A program made the translations under genes and the position numbers. 64,000 nucleotides of DNA from Lachnospira sp900551945 (lineage in GTDB: Bacteria; Bacillota; Clostridia; Lachnospirales; Lachnospiraceae). Positions 34,327 through 43,820 of the stretch are shown here, piece after piece (position 1 is the stretch's first letter; the number at the start of each line of letters is the position of its first letter). The stretch is taken from NCBI GenBank assembly GCA_048380335.1, contig DBFCCI010000036.1, forward strand, positions 62,001 to 126,000. Direction: 5' to 3'. Under the pieces are notes generated by a model, which saw only the letters and a program-made list of their open reading frames with translations, did no database searches and was not told the origin of the DNA.

Positions 34327-35655
34327 TTGTTTAATAAAGCAAAGTATTATAATTTAATAGACAAGTCATATTATGACAAGCTAGGTAAAGTTACTAAAAT
34401 TGTTGGACTTACAATAGAGTCTGTTGGACCAGATGCAAAGCTTAATGACTTGTGTATAATTCATTCTGCTGATGGTACTCAAAACTTGTATGCAGAAGTT
34501 GTTGGCTTTAAAGATTCACGAGTTCTTCTTATGCCTTTTGATAATGTTGGTGGAATTGGACCTGGTTGTATTGTTGAAAATACTGACCAGCCTTTACAAG
34601 TTAAAGTTGGTGATGAGATATTAGGACATACATTAGATGGGCTTGGCAATCCTACAGATTGTGACCATTTAGACCTTATTAATGAATATTCAGTAGAAGC
34701 ACAACCACCAGACCCTATGGATAGAGTTATTATAAGTGAAGTACTTCCATTAGGAGTAAAGGCGGTTGATGGTCTTATAACAGTTGGTAAGGGACAAAGA
34801 ATTGGTATATTCGCTGGTAGTGGTGTAGGAAAGAGTACGTTACTTGGTATGTTTGCAAGAAATACAAAGGCTGATATAAATGTAATAGCACTTATTGGAG
34901 AACGAGGTCGAGAAGTAAGAGAGTTCATTGAACGTGACTTAGGACCAGAAGGTATGAAAAGAAGTGTACTTGTAGTTGCTACATCTGATAAGCCAGCTTT
35001 AATAAGAAATAAAGCGGCTAAGACAGCAACAGCCATAGCAGAGTATTTTAGAGACCAGGGAAAAGATGTTTTACTTATGATGGATTCACTTACCCGATTT
35101 TCAATGGCTCAAAGAGAGATTGGTCTTGCTTCTGGAGAACCACCCGTAACAAGAGGTTATCCGCCTAGTGTATATAGTGAAATGCCGAAGCTTCTTGAAA
35201 GAGCTGGAATGTCAGACAAAGGTTCAATTACAGGACTTTATACTGTACTTGTAGATGGTGATGACTTTAATGAGCCAATTACAGATACTGCCAGAAGTAT
35301 CCTTGATGGTCATATTATGTTATCAAGAAAGTTAGGGCATAAAAATCATTATCCTGCGATTGATGTATTACAGAGTATATCAAGATGTATGGGACAGATT
35401 GCAACAAAAGAACATAAAAAGATGGCAGGAAGATTAAAAAATGTTCTTGCAACTTATAATGAAGCAGAAGATTTAATTAATATTGGTGCGTATAAGAAAG
35501 GTTCTAATAAGAATATTGATTATGCAATATCTAAGATTGATGCTGTTAATAACTTTTTAACACAAGGTATAGATGAAAAGTTTGGATTTGATGAAGAGCT
35601 AAATATGCTTAATAGTATATTTACAGACTATGAACAAGCATTGAACGTTAAATAG
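34327..35655 (+). CDS. fliI: Flagellum-specific ATP synthase FliI
   Basis: FliI is the hexameric ATPase of the flagellar export apparatus. The 442-residue protein has the F1-beta-like core with Walker A GSGVGKST (K169), ALIGERGREVREFIE and Walker B LLMMDSLTRFSMAQREIGLA. It starts at TTG 34327, with AGGAGG about 6 nt upstream. FliJ follows 26 nt after the stop, as usual. Confidence 0.96.
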   Translation: MFNKAKYYNLIDKSYYDKLGKVTKIVGLTIESVGPDAKLNDLCIIHSADGTQNLYAEVVGFKDSRVLLMPFDNVGGIGPGCIVENTDQPLQVKVGDEILGHTLDGLGNPTDCDHLDLINEYSVEAQPPDPMDRVIISEVLPLGVKAVDGLITVGKGQRIGIFAGSGVGKSTLLGMFARNTKADINVIALIGERGREVREFIERDLGPEGMKRSVLVVATSDKPALIRNKAAKTATAIAEYFRDQGKDVLLMMDSLTRFSMAQREIGLASGEPPVTRGYPPSVYSEMPKLLERAGMSDKGSITGLYTVLVDGDDFNEPITDTARSILDGHIMLSRKLGHKNHYPAIDVLQSISRCMGQIATKEHKKMAGRLKNVLATYNEAEDLINIGAYKKGSNKNIDYAISKIDAVNNFLTQGIDEKFGFDEELNMLNSIFTDYEQALNVK

Positions 35656-35681
35656 TCTTAAGGGTTAAATAGGAGATTGCT

Positions 35682-36134
35682 ATGGCAAAATTTGTTTATC
35701 GTATGCAAAATGTCCTTGATATAAAAATGAGACTTGAAACTCAGGCAAAGACTAATTATGCTGAGAAAAATGCAGTATTGAGAGCAGAAGAAGATAAAAT
35801 GCGACAGTTACTCATAAGAATGAGAGAATATGAAACTTTAGCAAAAGAAAATTCACAAGGTAAAGTTAATATTTTTGAAATAAAAAGATGTAATGACGCA
35901 GCCAAAATAATTAAAGAGTATGTAAAACAACAGGCTATTCAAATAAGAGTTGCACAAAAAAATGTTGAAAAAGCAAGAGAAGAATTAGGCGAGGCTATGA
36001 AAGACAGAAAAGTGCATGAAAAACTTAAAGAAAAGGCATTTGATGAGTTTAAGTTAGAGTTAAATGACCAAGAAAAAAAAGAAATAGATGAAGTTGTGAG
36101 TTTTAATTATAATGATAATAATAAGAACAAATAA
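35682..36134 (+). CDS. fliJ: Flagellar export chaperone FliJ
   Basis: The 150-residue, almost entirely helical protein has the FliJ coiled-coil layout beginning FVYRMQNVLDIKMRLETQAK. FliJ sits in the FliI hexamer and promotes coupling to the export gate. Placement between fliI and fliK supports the assignment. The family is poorly conserved in sequence. Confidence 0.88.
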   Translation: MAKFVYRMQNVLDIKMRLETQAKTNYAEKNAVLRAEEDKMRQLLIRMREYETLAKENSQGKVNIFEIKRCNDAAKIIKEYVKQQAIQIRVAQKNVEKAREELGEAMKDRKVHEKLKEKAFDEFKLELNDQEKKEIDEVVSFNYNDNNKNK

Positions 36135-36151
36135 GAAACAGGTGGTTGAAT

Positions 36152-36931
36152 ATGGCTAAGAAGAAGTCGAAAGACGAGATTAATACAGAAGATGTTGAAC
36201 TTGATGAAAATGGTGAACCGATAGGGCAAGAAAAGGGAAGTAAAGTAATGGGCTTTCTTGTTGCAATTATTATAATTGCGATATGGTTGGCTATATTTGC
36301 TATTTTAATAAAAATGGACGTAGGCGGCATAGGAAGTATGCTAAGGCCTTACTTAAAAAATGTTCCTGGAATTAGTATGATTTTGCCAGATGCAACAGAT
36401 GAAGAAGTGGCAGAAGAAGAGGGAAGTCAGTATAAGACACTTTCAGAAGCATTAGCAAGAATAAAAGAACTTGAAAAAGAAGTTGATGACTATAAAAATT
36501 CTGGAGCAGCTTCATCACAGACTGTAGCAGATATGCAGGCTGAAATAGATAGATTAAAGCAATTTGAAGATAAGCAAGCCTATTATGACCAGTTAAAAGA
36601 CGAGTTTGACAGAGAAGTTGTGTATGCTGATAATGCACCAGATATAGAAGAGTATAAAAAATGGTATGAAAGTATTGATGCTGATAATGCAGCACAACTT
36701 TATAAAGAAGTTGTAGAAAAATTGCAATATTCACAAAAAGTTAAGGACTGGGCAGAAGCTTATAGTAAGATGGAAGCTTCTAATGCAGCAAGTATATTAG
36801 AAGAAATGACAGGTGATACAGACCTTGTAGCACAGATACTTAATAATATGTCATCTTCTAAGAGAGCAGCAATTTTAGCAGAGATGACACCACTATTTGC
36901 TGCTAAAATTACTAAAGTAATGTATCCATAG
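36152..36931 (+). CDS. MotE-like / MgtE-N-domain flagellar protein
   Basis: The 259-residue protein has one membrane helix (about 32-55), a Glu-rich coiled coil (about 95-150) and a C-terminal domain resembling the MgtE N-terminal/MotE fold (WAEAYSKMEASNAASILEEMTG, LVAQILNNMSSSKRAAILAEM). Homologs lie between fliJ and fliK in Firmicutes and alphaproteobacterial clusters, and MotE chaperones the motor protein MotC in rhizobia. The exact role here is unknown. ATG 36152 has AGGTGG upstream. Confidence 0.8.
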   Translation: MAKKKSKDEINTEDVELDENGEPIGQEKGSKVMGFLVAIIIIAIWLAIFAILIKMDVGGIGSMLRPYLKNVPGISMILPDATDEEVAEEEGSQYKTLSEALARIKELEKEVDDYKNSGAASSQTVADMQAEIDRLKQFEDKQAYYDQLKDEFDREVVYADNAPDIEEYKKWYESIDADNAAQLYKEVVEKLQYSQKVKDWAEAYSKMEASNAASILEEMTGDTDLVAQILNNMSSSKRAAILAEMTPLFAAKITKVMYP

Positions 36932-36992
36932 AACTATACGTTTTTTGTAAAAATAGTGATATAATAATAATATAATTATGTTATAATTCTAA

Positions 36993-37036
36993 TATGCTGA
37001 ATATGTATGAAATAATTGTATACATATTCGGCGTAT
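36993..37036 (+). promoter_or_regulatory. Stem-loop between the MotE-like gene and fliK
   Basis: GCTGAATATGTA (36996-37007) pairs with TACATATTCGGC (37021-37032), with one G-U pair. No T-run follows, so RNA processing or stability control is more likely than termination. Confidence 0.55.
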
Positions 37037-37083
37037 TGGTTTTATATAAATAAACAAATTACAACACGAAAGGAGGAAAACAA

Positions 37084-38496
37084 ATGGTTCAGTCAGTTGG
37101 ACAAAGTAATAATGATATCAAAACGTCAACTGCTAAAGCTTCAGATATTGTTAATGTTATAACAAATAAAAGTACAAGCTTTAAAAAGGTAATGTCAGGG
37201 GCTATGTATTCTAATATGGGTTCATCAACAAAGTCACAGCAATTATCTTTAAACAATAAGTCTGATATGGGTTCTGTTCTTAAGGATAGACTTAATAACT
37301 CAAATAAGTATAATAATAATTCTAAGTCTTCATCAGTTAATAATAACAATGCTAATACAGAAAAAAGCAGTACTTCTAAGGTATCTAAAGCAATCAAATC
37401 TTCATCATCTTCAGATATTTCCAACACAGTTTCAAAAGCTAATCAAGCAGCGGAGGATATAAAAGATGCTATTAAAAAAGCACTTAATATATCTGATGAA
37501 CAACTTGAAGACGCAATGAGTGTACTTGGGCTTACAGCAATGGATTTATTTCAGCCAGATAATATAGCTAATCTTGTTATGTCTATTTCAGGTGTACAAG
37601 ATTCTATGGGCATTTTAACAGATGCACAGCTTTCACAGAGTTTTCAAGATATAATGTCAGCAGTTGAACAGACAGTTGATGAGCTTACAGCTGATACAGG
37701 TATGAGTGCCCAAGAGTTAAAAGAATTTTTTGAAAATTATTCAAAAGATACAACTGTAGAAGATAACAATGATGGAGTTAAAGAAGCCTTAGCTGAAACA
37801 GTTGATAGCAATAACAATGAGGAGAATATACCATCAGCTAATGAACAGACGATGGATAATATTACTCAAGCAGTTGAAAAGAAAATTCAAGTTGCTGAGG
37901 ATAATAAGTCTTCTGATAACTTAATGGGACAAAACCATTCTGATAAGACACAGCAGTCTAATACAACAGTTACAGATATTTCAGCTAACCTTATACAGAA
38001 CATTCAAAGTTCTTTTGAGAAGGTTATGTCAACATCATCTACTAATTCAGTTAATGGAGCTGATATTGTAAAGCAGATTATTAACTCAGTTAAAGTAAGT
38101 GGTAATACCTCTATACAAAGCATGGAAATTCAACTTAATCCTGAGCATTTAGGTAAGGTTAATCTAACTGTAACATCAAAAAATGGTGTAATAACAGCAC
38201 AGATTGTTGCTCAAAATGAAGAAGTAAAGAAGGCCATTGAAAGTCAGATTGCTACATTAAAAGAGAATTTTGAAAGTCAAGGAATTAAGATTGAAGCAGT
38301 TGAAGTAACAGTTCAAAGTCATGCCTTTGAAAGTGGACAAAATCTTCAAGGTAACAATTCTGAGCAGGGAAAGAATTCAAAAGGGACAAGAAGACATATA
38401 AGTCTTGAAGAATTTGAAAGTCTAGGAGATGAAAGTGAAGAATTAATTGACAATCTTATTCACCATGAACACAGTAGTGTTGAATATACTGCATAA
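37084..38496 (+). CDS. fliK: Flagellar hook-length control protein FliK
   Basis: FliK measures hook length and switches export specificity from hook to filament. The 470-residue protein has a Ser/Asn/Lys-rich N-terminal region with low conservation and the C-terminal Flg_hook domain (IQLNPEHLGKVNLTVTSKNGVITAQI, about 350-420). The position between fliJ/MotE-like and flgD is standard. The site AAAGGAGG is strong. Confidence 0.92.
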   Translation: MVQSVGQSNNDIKTSTAKASDIVNVITNKSTSFKKVMSGAMYSNMGSSTKSQQLSLNNKSDMGSVLKDRLNNSNKYNNNSKSSSVNNNNANTEKSSTSKVSKAIKSSSSSDISNTVSKANQAAEDIKDAIKKALNISDEQLEDAMSVLGLTAMDLFQPDNIANLVMSISGVQDSMGILTDAQLSQSFQDIMSAVEQTVDELTADTGMSAQELKEFFENYSKDTTVEDNNDGVKEALAETVDSNNNEENIPSANEQTMDNITQAVEKKIQVAEDNKSSDNLMGQNHSDKTQQSNTTVTDISANLIQNIQSSFEKVMSTSSTNSVNGADIVKQIINSVKVSGNTSIQSMEIQLNPEHLGKVNLTVTSKNGVITAQIVAQNEEVKKAIESQIATLKENFESQGIKIEAVEVTVQSHAFESGQNLQGNNSEQGKNSKGTRRHISLEEFESLGDESEELIDNLIHHEHSSVEYTA

Positions 38497-38525
38497 GCAG
38501 TATTGAAACACAGAAAGGAGTTATT

Positions 38526-39038
38526 ATGGCAATTAATACAGATGGAATTGTATGGTCACAGATAAATTCAGATGGAAGTGCTACAACATCTAATTCAACA
38601 ACACAGTCGTCTAAGTTAAGCTCTACTACATCTAAAGATACAGCTAAGGGTCAATCTACACTTGACATTAATGATTTTTTAAAACTTCTAGTTACACAGA
38701 TGCAGTGTCAAGACCCGCTTGAACCAACAGATAATACTCAGTATATCGCACAGATGGCTACATTTACACAGGTTGAAGCTACTACACAAATGCAGGAAAA
38801 GACAGAAGAACAGATGGCTGCTGACCTTGTTGGCAAAGAAGTTATGATGAAAACTGACCTTACAAAAGAAGGTTATGTTGTAGGAAAAGTCGATTACTGG
38901 CAAAAGGTAAGTAGTAAGATATATCTTGGAATTGGTGATAAGATGTATGACCTTGATGACCTTGATACCGTAATGGATAATGATTACTATAAGAAGTATT
39001 TTGATAATAGTAGTACAACAAATACATCTAGCAAATAG
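38526..39038 (+). CDS. flgD: Flagellar hook assembly scaffolding protein FlgD
   Basis: FlgD caps the growing hook and is later removed. The 170-residue protein has a Ser/Thr-rich N-terminus and the conserved DINDFLKLLVTQMQCQDPLEP motif, then TQYIAQMATFTQVE. It is shorter than many FlgD proteins because the C-terminal FLN-Ig region is reduced, as is common in Clostridia. The site AAAGGAG is in place. Confidence 0.94.
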   Translation: MAINTDGIVWSQINSDGSATTSNSTTQSSKLSSTTSKDTAKGQSTLDINDFLKLLVTQMQCQDPLEPTDNTQYIAQMATFTQVEATTQMQEKTEEQMAADLVGKEVMMKTDLTKEGYVVGKVDYWQKVSSKIYLGIGDKMYDLDDLDTVMDNDYYKKYFDNSSTTNTSSK

Positions 39039-39078
39039 CATTGTTAAATATACATAGGAAAGATTTGAGGAGATGATT

Positions 39079-39501
39079 ATGATAAATAAAATAGTATCAA
39101 GCAATTTTACCTCAATAGAACAAGTTGCGGGAAGATGTAACCGTAACAGTACAATATCAGGTCAAAGTGTTTCTGCACAAACAGATTCATTTGAAAGTAT
39201 ATTAAGTAGTAAGAAAAGTATAGAACAACTTCTTGATAATTCAAAAAGCCAGATTAAGTTTACAAAACATGCTGGTGAAAGATTAGACGAAAGAGATATA
39301 AAGCTTACTACAGAACAGATGAATAGACTTGAAGAGGGAACACAAAAAGCTTCTTCCAAAGGAATTAAAGAAACTTTAATATTGATGGATAACATGGCGT
39401 TTATTGTTAATACACAAAGTAAAACAGTTATCACAGCAATGGACCAAACAAATAATAATAATAATGTATATACAAATATTGACGGAGCAGTCATTATCTA
39501 G
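39079..39501 (+). CDS. TIGR02530 family flagellar operon protein
   Basis: The 140-residue protein matches the family of small proteins between flgD and flgE in Firmicutes, with FTKHAGERLDERDIKLTTEQ and TLILMDNMAFIVN followed by a TVITAMD turn. Its function is unknown; a role in hook assembly or as a chaperone is inferred from location. ATG 39079 is favoured over ATG 39073 by spacing from GAGGAG. Confidence 0.85.
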   Translation: MINKIVSSNFTSIEQVAGRCNRNSTISGQSVSAQTDSFESILSSKKSIEQLLDNSKSQIKFTKHAGERLDERDIKLTTEQMNRLEEGTQKASSKGIKETLILMDNMAFIVNTQSKTVITAMDQTNNNNNVYTNIDGAVII

Positions 39502-39525
39502 CTGGACCTTAATGGAGGCAGAATT

Positions 39526-39551
39526 ATTTCGGATTGACAGAAGAAATAATA
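39526..39551 (+). promoter_or_regulatory. Stem-loop upstream of flgE
   Basis: ATTATTTC pairs with GAAATAAT around GGATTGACAGAA, about 75 nt before the flgE start. No T-run follows. Confidence 0.4.
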
Positions 39552-39622
39552 TATTACGAAAGTAGTATTTAAAGATTGCATTTGTCAAATTGGTGCAAAT
39601 ATAAATTGGAGGAACAAATATT

Positions 39623-40960
39623 ATGATGAGATCACTTTTCTCTGGTGTGTCAGGTATTAAAACACATCAGACAAGATTAGATGTTAGTGGTAATAATATT
39701 TCAAATGTTAATACAGTTGGTTATAAATCACAGTCAGTTAATTTTAAGGACGTATACTATCAGACAACACAGACAGCGTCAGGCCCTAATGCAGAGTCTG
39801 GTAAAGGTGGTACTAATGCTATGCAGATTGGTCTTGGTTCAAGTGTAGGTTCAATCTCAACTTCAACAACACAAGGTGCTACAGAAAGAACAGATAATCC
39901 TTATGACCTTTGTTTATCAGGAGAGTCTTACTTTGTAGTAAGCAATGCAGGTTCTATATATTTTACAAGAGCAGGAGATTTTACAGTAGATGCTAATGGT
40001 GCGTTAGTTACATCAGGCGGTGATAATGTTATGGGTTGGCAAGTTGATGAAGATGGTAATGTAATAAAAGACCAGGTGTCTGCCCTTCATGTAACAAGTC
40101 CTGAATTTACATATACATCACCAGTAGCTACACAGGGTGTAACAATAACTGGTAATATTAAGAACCAAGATACAGACCCACAGAACTTTACACTTTATTT
40201 TTATGACTCAGTAGGTAATGAATATCAAGCAAGTGTTACAGCACAGTATACTGAAACAACAGGTGGTGTATCAAGTTATGCTTTAACAGGTGGTTCAATT
40301 ACAAAAAATGGTGAGGCGACAGGTCTTACACTTACAGCAAGTGGGGCATTTACATTTAATGCTAATAACGGTGTTGCTATGGCAGATATGTCAAGCCTTT
40401 ACTTTACTGTTGAAGACCCTAATGGAACTAACCCTATAGACCTTGAAAATATTGGTGTAGAAGAAGGTACTGAAAGAAGAATTTACTTTGATGCTTCTGG
40501 TATGACAAGTTATAATTCAGCAACAAAGATTGAAACTTCAAGAGGTATTACTGGAGATGGAACAGATAATAATCCTTCATGGTTAGCAGGTAAAGCCGCA
40601 GGTAAGATGACATCGGTTGGTGTTGATAGCTCTGGACATCTTGTTGCAAGTTATAACAATGGTGATATAAGATATATAGGTCAGATAGCTGTTACAACAT
40701 TTGCCAATCCAGCAGGTCTTGAAAAGCATGGAGAGAACTTATATTCAGCAACACTTAACTCAGGTACATTTGATGGTATAGGTGAAGATGTATCTACAAC
40801 AGGTGGTAGTATAACATCTGGTTATCTTGAAATGTCTAATGTAGACCTTTCAAGCGAATTTACAACGCTTATCACAACACAAAGAGGTTATCAAGCAAGC
40901 TCAAGAATTATTACAGTATCAGATACACTTCTTGAAGAATTGATTAATTTGAAGCGTTAA
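39623..40960 (+). CDS. flgE: Flagellar hook protein FlgE
   Basis: FlgE builds the hook that connects the rod to the filament. The 445-residue protein has the axial N-terminus SLFSGVSGIKTHQTRLDVSG, a long variable middle and the C-terminal FTTLITTQRGYQASSRIITVSDTLLEELINLKR. GGAGGA precedes the ATG pair by 8 nt. It closes the first cluster segment: a gene-free 400 nt follows. Confidence 0.96.
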   Translation: MMRSLFSGVSGIKTHQTRLDVSGNNISNVNTVGYKSQSVNFKDVYYQTTQTASGPNAESGKGGTNAMQIGLGSSVGSISTSTTQGATERTDNPYDLCLSGESYFVVSNAGSIYFTRAGDFTVDANGALVTSGGDNVMGWQVDEDGNVIKDQVSALHVTSPEFTYTSPVATQGVTITGNIKNQDTDPQNFTLYFYDSVGNEYQASVTAQYTETTGGVSSYALTGGSITKNGEATGLTLTASGAFTFNANNGVAMADMSSLYFTVEDPNGTNPIDLENIGVEEGTERRIYFDASGMTSYNSATKIETSRGITGDGTDNNPSWLAGKAAGKMTSVGVDSSGHLVASYNNGDIRYIGQIAVTTFANPAGLEKHGENLYSATLNSGTFDGIGEDVSTTGGSITSGYLEMSNVDLSSEFTTLITTQRGYQASSRIITVSDTLLEELINLKR

Positions 40961-41060
40961 TATTTAACACTAGTTACTTAATAGTATTATAAGCAAGTAG
41001 TAAAGTAGATAGAGAATATTTGTTTAATTATTGCTGTTGATTAGTGTATATAATTAAAAT

Positions 41061-41096
41061 CGGCTTATGGGAAGTTGTTGAGATTTCTCATAAGCT
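41061..41096 (+). promoter_or_regulatory. Stem-loop after flgE
   Basis: GGCTTATGGGAA and TTTCTCATAAGCT form a 12-bp stem with one G-U pair and a loop GTTGTTGAGA. No T-run follows, so it may stabilise the end of the flgE transcript. Confidence 0.55.
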
Positions 41097-41202
41097 ATTG
41101 TTGAGAATATCTTAATATAAAAAATAATTTGTATTATTCTAGCAAATAAACTAAAAAAAATGAAAATATTGCCAAAAAATATACACATTTAGAGGTTTTT
41201 TG

Positions 41203-41232
41203 TTGCAATAATACATAAAGGCAGTTTATAAT
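41203..41232 (+). promoter_or_regulatory. Internal sigma-A-like promoter before swrD-motAB
   Basis: TTGCAA (41203-41208) and a perfect TATAAT (41227-41232) are separated by 18 bp. It lies in the longest gap of the cluster and about 130 bp before swrD. Confidence 0.55.
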
Positions 41233-41364
41233 AGTTGTAAAAGTTTTTACTATGAAATTTTTGTAAAAATAATTAAACTATTAAAAAATAGTAAGTTGTA
41301 TTTATTATTAAAAAAATGATTATAAATATTTACTTAAGCTATTTAATCGGGAATGGAGATTATA

Positions 41365-41559
41365 ATGATAACGTTGACAAAACTTAATGAAAAAGAGTTT
41401 GTTTTAAATGATGATTTAATTCAGACAATGGAAGAAACACCAGATACAGTAATTACACTAACTAATGGTATAAAGTATGTTGTTAAAGAAAATTGCGAAG
41501 AAATAAAAACAAAGATTATAGAATACAAGCGAATGATATTCGCTTCAGATAAATATTAA
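41365..41559 (+). CDS. swrD: SwrD/FlbD family protein
   Basis: The 64-residue protein matches the FlbD/SwrD family (ITLTKLNEKEFVLNDDLIQTMEETPDTVITLTNGIKYVV). In Bacillus subtilis, SwrD increases motor torque and is needed for swarming. It precedes motA, as in Clostridia. ATG 41365 has GGAG 7 nt upstream; ATG 41353 overlaps that site and is rejected. Confidence 0.9.
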   Translation: MITLTKLNEKEFVLNDDLIQTMEETPDTVITLTNGIKYVVKENCEEIKTKIIEYKRMIFASDKY

Positions 41560-41584
41560 ATAAAGAAATGGATGGTGTACAACT

Positions 41585-42376
41585 ATGGATATAGCAACAA
41601 TAATTGGTCTTGTAGTCGGAGCCGTAATGGTAGTCTTTGGTATTGTATCGAGTGGTGGTGTTGAAGCGCTTGGTAACTTCTTTGATGTTCCATCAATCAT
41701 TATTACAATCGGTGGTTCAATATCATCTCTTATTACATCTTACACACTTAAAGATACAATTAACAGTCTTAAAAGTGTTGGAATGGCTTTTAAAGACCCA
41801 AAGCTTGACCCAGCAGAAATAATTGGCAAGATAATTGAGTTGTCTAACGTGGCAAGAAAAGAAGGTCTTCTTGCACTTGAAGAAGTTGCAGGAACACTTG
41901 AAGATGAATTTATGAAAAAAGGTATTCTTTTGATAGTTGATGGTACTGAGCCAGAGCTTGTAAGAGGAATTCTTGAAACAGAACTTGTTAATATGGACGA
42001 TAGACATAGAAATGTCGCAGGTTTTTATGATACATGGGCTGCACTCGGTCCTGCCTGGGGTATGATTGGTACACTTGTAGGTCTTGTTAATATGTTACAG
42101 AACCTTACAGACTCTTCAACAATTGGACCTAATATGGCGGTTGCCCTTCTTACAACTTTGTATGGTTCTATGATTGCCAACTGGTTTGCTACACCTCTTG
42201 CAAGTAAGATGAAAGCAATAGGTGCACAGGAGTATCAGATGAAGGAGATAGTTATTGAAGGTTTATTATCGATACAGGCTGGTGAAAACCCACGAGTTAT
42301 TGAAGAAAAGCTTAAGTCATTCCTTTCACCTGGAGCAAGAGTTGGTATTGGTGAAGATGCTGGAGGTGAAGGCTGA
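41585..42376 (+). CDS. motA: Flagellar motor stator protein MotA
   Basis: MotA and MotB form the ion-driven stator. The 263-residue protein has four membrane segments and the conserved cytoplasmic loop (RKEGLLALEEVA...). The last helices carry WAALGPAWGMIGTLVGLVNML. Its stop overlaps the motB start (TGATG), which couples their translation. The ion used is not decidable here. Confidence 0.95.
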   Translation: MDIATIIGLVVGAVMVVFGIVSSGGVEALGNFFDVPSIIITIGGSISSLITSYTLKDTINSLKSVGMAFKDPKLDPAEIIGKIIELSNVARKEGLLALEEVAGTLEDEFMKKGILLIVDGTEPELVRGILETELVNMDDRHRNVAGFYDTWAALGPAWGMIGTLVGLVNMLQNLTDSSTIGPNMAVALLTTLYGSMIANWFATPLASKMKAIGAQEYQMKEIVIEGLLSIQAGENPRVIEEKLKSFLSPGARVGIGEDAGGEG

Positions 42377-43185
42377 TGGCTAAACGTAAACAAGAAGAAG
42401 GTGGCGGTGGTTCTCCTGCCTGGATGTCAACCTTTAGTGATTTGATGAACCTGTTACTTTGCTTCTTCGTATTGTTGTTCTCAATGTCTTCAGTTGATGC
42501 AGAAAAGTTCCAAGAAGTAGCGGCATCATTAGCTTCAAGTTTTAGTATACTTCCAGCCGGTGGTTCAGCTATCACCAATGAAGGTATTCTTGTAGGAAGC
42601 GGTGCAAGTCAGCTTACAGAATTAAGTACATATTACAATAATATGGGACTTAATGACGAAGGCGAGAATGAGATAACAGATACTAGTAGTAGTGCCTATG
42701 ATCAAGTCAATGAAGAAAGCCTTAAAGAGTCAGAAAAGATGGCTGAACAGATAGAACAGGCATTACAAGCAGCTAATTTATCCGACCAAGTTAGTGTGGA
42801 AGCTAATAACAGATATGTATCACTTAATATGAACGGTGCACTTTTATTTGACTCAGGTAAAGCTGATTTAAAAGATGAAGCAATAACAGTACTAAGTGGA
42901 GTTGCTGATGCTATTAAACAATATGATGATAATATTATAAGTATTGAAGGCCATACAGATAGTAATCCTATTAATACATCACAATTTCCTGATAACATGG
43001 TGCTTTCAATGTATAGAGCATATTCTGTATTTGATTATTTTGTAAAAGTTAAAAATTTTGACAGCGCTTCTATGACATCGACAGGACGTGGTGATGCTGT
43101 GCCAGTCGCTTCTAATGCAACAGCGGAAGGAAGAGCACAAAACAGAAGAGTTGAGATAAAGATATACAATTCACTAAATAGTTAA
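42376..43185 (+). CDS. motB: Flagellar motor stator protein MotB
   Basis: The 269-residue protein has one N-terminal helix with the ion-binding Asp in PAWMSTFSDLMNLLL, a plug/linker region, and a C-terminal OmpA-like peptidoglycan-binding domain (VSIEGHTDSNPI-type motif IEGHTDSNPIN, STGRGDAVPVASNATAEGRAQNRRVEI). It starts inside the motA stop. The conserved Asp and OmpA Arg residues are present. Confidence 0.95.
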   Translation: MAKRKQEEGGGGSPAWMSTFSDLMNLLLCFFVLLFSMSSVDAEKFQEVAASLASSFSILPAGGSAITNEGILVGSGASQLTELSTYYNNMGLNDEGENEITDTSSSAYDQVNEESLKESEKMAEQIEQALQAANLSDQVSVEANNRYVSLNMNGALLFDSGKADLKDEAITVLSGVADAIKQYDDNIISIEGHTDSNPINTSQFPDNMVLSMYRAYSVFDYFVKVKNFDSASMTSTGRGDAVPVASNATAEGRAQNRRVEIKIYNSLNS

Positions 43186-43249
43186 TTTTTAATTATAATA
43201 TTTACTTAAATTAAAATGTGCGTTTGTTGCACAGGAACGGAGGATTACA

Positions 43250-43780
43250 ATGAAAAAGAGTATGCTTAATGTAATAACTCTTGCATTAGTTCTTATTAAT
43301 TTAGTACTTACTGTATTACTTACATTTTCATTAGTATCTACTAATAATAAGACTAACAACCTTATAACAAAGGTGTCACAGATTATTGACCTTGATGTGG
43401 GTGGTATATCATCTGATACAGCTACAAATGCTGCTTCTTCAAATATTGATAATACTACATATATTGATGTTACTAATAATGATAGTAGCGATATTACAAT
43501 ATCATATACAGACTCAGGCAATAAGACACATTATGTTGTACTTAATGTATCAATAGGTCTTGATACTAAGTCAAAAGATTATGAAACTAAGTCAGCTACT
43601 ATTAACAATGGTATGAAAATTATAGTAAGCCAGGTTACAACAGAAGCATTAAAATATTCTTATAATGAAGTTACAGCTAATAAGACTGTAATTGAAAAGA
43701 ATTTACTTACATATCTTCAAGACCAGTTCCAGACAGATATGATACAGTCAGTTACTTTGACAAAAATACTTGTTCAGTAA
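43250..43780 (+). CDS. fliL: Flagellar basal-body-associated protein FliL
   Basis: FliL stabilises the stator around the basal body. The 176-residue protein has one N-terminal membrane helix (LALVLINLVLTVLLTFSLVST), a variable linker, and the stomatin-like C-terminal domain with a terminal LTKILVQ. It lies between motB and fliM, the usual position. GGAACGGAGG precedes the ATG. Confidence 0.9.
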   Translation: MKKSMLNVITLALVLINLVLTVLLTFSLVSTNNKTNNLITKVSQIIDLDVGGISSDTATNAASSNIDNTTYIDVTNNDSSDITISYTDSGNKTHYVVLNVSIGLDTKSKDYETKSATINNGMKIIVSQVTTEALKYSYNEVTANKTVIEKNLLTYLQDQFQTDMIQSVTLTKILVQ

Positions 43781-43820
43781 TAATATTATAGAAATCAAAT
43801 AGACAAAGGAGGTGAGGAAG

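Larger units (their letters stand above)
40961..41364 (+). other. Gene-free region between flgE and swrD (404 nt)
   Basis: It holds a 12-bp stem (41061-41096) without a T-run and a promoter-like pair (41203-41232). The rest is AT-rich, with A- and T-runs. No coding region is credible. Confidence 0.5.

Noticed and set aside
34479..35036. Long minus-strand open frame opposite fliI
   Set aside because: It is the antisense shadow of a strongly conserved gene with no ribosome site or family match.
36941..36976. Promoter before fliK (TTGTAA and TATAAT)
   Set aside because: Spacings of 9 or 20 bp are outside the usual range.
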